Origin: Fictibacillus barbaricus
GTDB taxonomy: Bacteria > Bacillota > Bacilli > Bacillales > Fictibacillaceae
Direction of reading: 5' to 3'
NCBI RefSeq assembly: GCF_014635025.1
Contig: NZ_BMCE01000001.1
Location: forward strand, 186,001 to 250,000
DNA length: 64,000 nt
Of the stretch, positions 63,104 to 64,000 are shown piece after piece. The notes under the pieces were generated by a model that searched no databases, was not told the DNA's origin, and saw nothing but the letters and a program-made list of their open reading frames with translations. The translations under genes were made by a program, and so were the position numbers. How positions within the stretch are numbered: position 1 is the stretch's first letter; every line of letters begins with the position of its first letter.

Positions 63104-63446
63104 GTTGATTTCCGTTCCAGGATGCTCGCTTTCCGCGGGGCGGGCGGTGAGCATCCAAGGCGCTTTGCGCTTGCGGAGTCTCACCTGTCCCGCTGCTCCC
63201 GCAGGAGTCTCGCACCTTGCGCTCCAATCAACTTGTCAACGAAGGGACTTTACGAAAGCGATCCAAAAACAACAATCTTTTAAAAGAGCCCTTTAAAATC
63301 AGCTCAAGACCATCGTTGTTGGTTGTAAGGAAACTGCGACACTCAGGCTAGAAAAACGGACTGCCGAGACCCTGCAGAGAGGTACGAGGCTTGGTGGTTC
63401 GTCCGCGGAAAGCGAGTGGATTTCCTGTCTTCTATGGAAAATCAAC
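63104..63446. repeat. Long palindromic repeat inside the nuo operon
   Basis: The 468-nt nuoH-nuoI gap holds an element whose ends are inverted copies. The left end has GTTGATTTCC (63104) and CTCGCTTTCCGCGG (63125); the right end has CCGCGGAAAGCGAG (63403) and GGAAAATCAAC (63436). Internal hairpins include GGATGCTC/GAGCATCC and GGCGC/GCGC. GC content is far above the surroundings. The left half matches a GC-rich dispersed repeat that I recall from many Bacillaceae intergenic regions. No gene is credible here. Confidence 0.75.
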
Positions 63447-63533
63447 ACCATAAGCCCAACAGAGCTAATTGAAAATTGATTTCCAACAAAACAAAGCTCA
63501 GACAGACCAAAGCATAAGGAGCGTGATCTCAGG

Positions 63534-63953
63534 ATGAAAGGTCTTGTGAAAGGTTTAAGCTATACGGTCAAAAACTTGACGAAGCAAAACGTAACGACAA
63601 GTTATCCGGACGTGCCGATCCAGATGCCTGACCGATTTCGCGGTATTCAAAAGTTTTATCCGGAAAAATGCATCGTCTGTAATCAATGCGCGCAGATCTG
63701 CCCGACAGACTGTATACAGTTAACGGGTAAGCCGCATCCGGATCCTGCGAAAAAAGGAAAGATTATTGATACGTACGATATAAATTTTGAAATCTGTATT
63801 CTGTGTGATCTATGTACAGAAGTTTGTCCGACTGAAGCCATCGTCATGACGAATCAGTTTGAACTTGCGGAATACAGCCGTGATGAACTGTTTAAAAACT
63901 TAGAGTGGCTTGATGAAAACGATGAGAATGTCAGAAAGGAGAACAAAGCATGA
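63534..63953 (+). CDS. nuoI: NADH-quinone oxidoreductase subunit I
   Basis: The 139-residue ferredoxin-like subunit binds two 4Fe-4S clusters through CIVCNQCAQICPTDC and CILCDLCTEVCPTEA. AAGGAGCG lies upstream. It overlaps nuoJ by ATGA. Confidence 0.96.
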   Translation: MKGLVKGLSYTVKNLTKQNVTTSYPDVPIQMPDRFRGIQKFYPEKCIVCNQCAQICPTDCIQLTGKPHPDPAKKGKIIDTYDINFEICILCDLCTEVCPTEAIVMTNQFELAEYSRDELFKNLEWLDENDENVRKENKA

Positions 63954-64000
63954 CCGGTGAAATGATCGCTTTTTTCTTTCTCGCACTAACAGCCATTGCC
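63950..64000 (+). CDS. nuoJ: NADH-quinone oxidoreductase subunit J, start only
   Basis: The ATG overlaps the nuoI stop by 4 nt and AGAAAGGAG lies upstream. The 17 visible residues (MTGEMIAFFFLALTAIA) start a hydrophobic helix, as in NuoJ. The gene runs off the window. Confidence 0.8.
   Translation, partial: MTGEMIAFFFLALTAIA

Noticed and set aside
63105-63296. Open frame across the nuoH-nuoI repeat
   Set aside because: It follows the GC-rich palindrome, has no ribosome site and no protein-like character.

Overview
The window is chromosomal DNA from an endospore-forming member of the Bacillaceae. The evidence is the gerABC-type germinant receptor, spo0F, spoIIR, a RpoE delta subunit, and a backbone in the same order as Bacillus subtilis: rpoE-pyrG-ywjG-spo0F-fbaA-tal-murA-glpX-rho-rpmE-tdk, then prfA-prmC, spoIIR, ywlC-mntP-ywlE-rpiB-ywlG-glyA-upp and the atp operon. 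A ferredoxin-type NADH dehydrogenase operon (nuo without nuoEFG) and the NuoC extension point to Fictibacillus or a close relative; that placement is inference. I found no rRNA, tRNA, insertion sequence, prophage or CRISPR array.

Layout. 1-5.5 kb: small membrane proteins around a three-gene germinant receptor operon. 5.6-17 kb: rpoE to tdk, covering CTP synthesis, phosphorelay, central carbon, wall precursor, termination and nucleotide salvage genes. 17.3-22.8 kb: accessory genes (lipoprotein, CoA-disulfide reductase-like protein, MOSC protein, secreted subtilisin, HxlR regulator). 22.8-24.8 kb: prfA-prmC. 24.8-30.5 kb: complete ribose operon rbsRKDACB on the minus strand, with a cre/RbsR-type operator. 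30.6-43.5 kb: spoIIR to upp, interrupted by a four-PAS sensor kinase, a gluconokinase-type gene and two small minus-strand genes. 44.3-51.5 kb: atpZIBEFHAGDC. 51.9-57.5 kb: a small minus-strand gene pair and the glycerol regulon glpP-glpFK-glpD with two GlpP-type leader terminators. 58.6 kb to the end: nuoABCDHI and the start of nuoJ.

The least expected signal is non-coding. Seven intergenic gaps carry arrays of short degenerate units spaced almost always exactly 21 bp apart. They form two related families, always downstream of a plus-strand housekeeping gene and its terminator (rpoE, pyrG, tdk, ywlG, glyA, atpC, glpD). Three copies share a full architecture: GTCGA start, four units, a fifth divergent unit beginning TTTCTT, then an AGTTTCG hairpin 47-48 nt further on. 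I do not recognise this as a named element.

Other points of note are a DnaA-box cluster across ywlC, a small gene whose only plausible start is ATT, a GerC protein without its lipobox cysteine, a YwlE arginine phosphatase with a 60-residue insertion, a NuoC with four 43-residue tandem repeats, and a palindromic repeat of about 340 bp inside the nuo operon.
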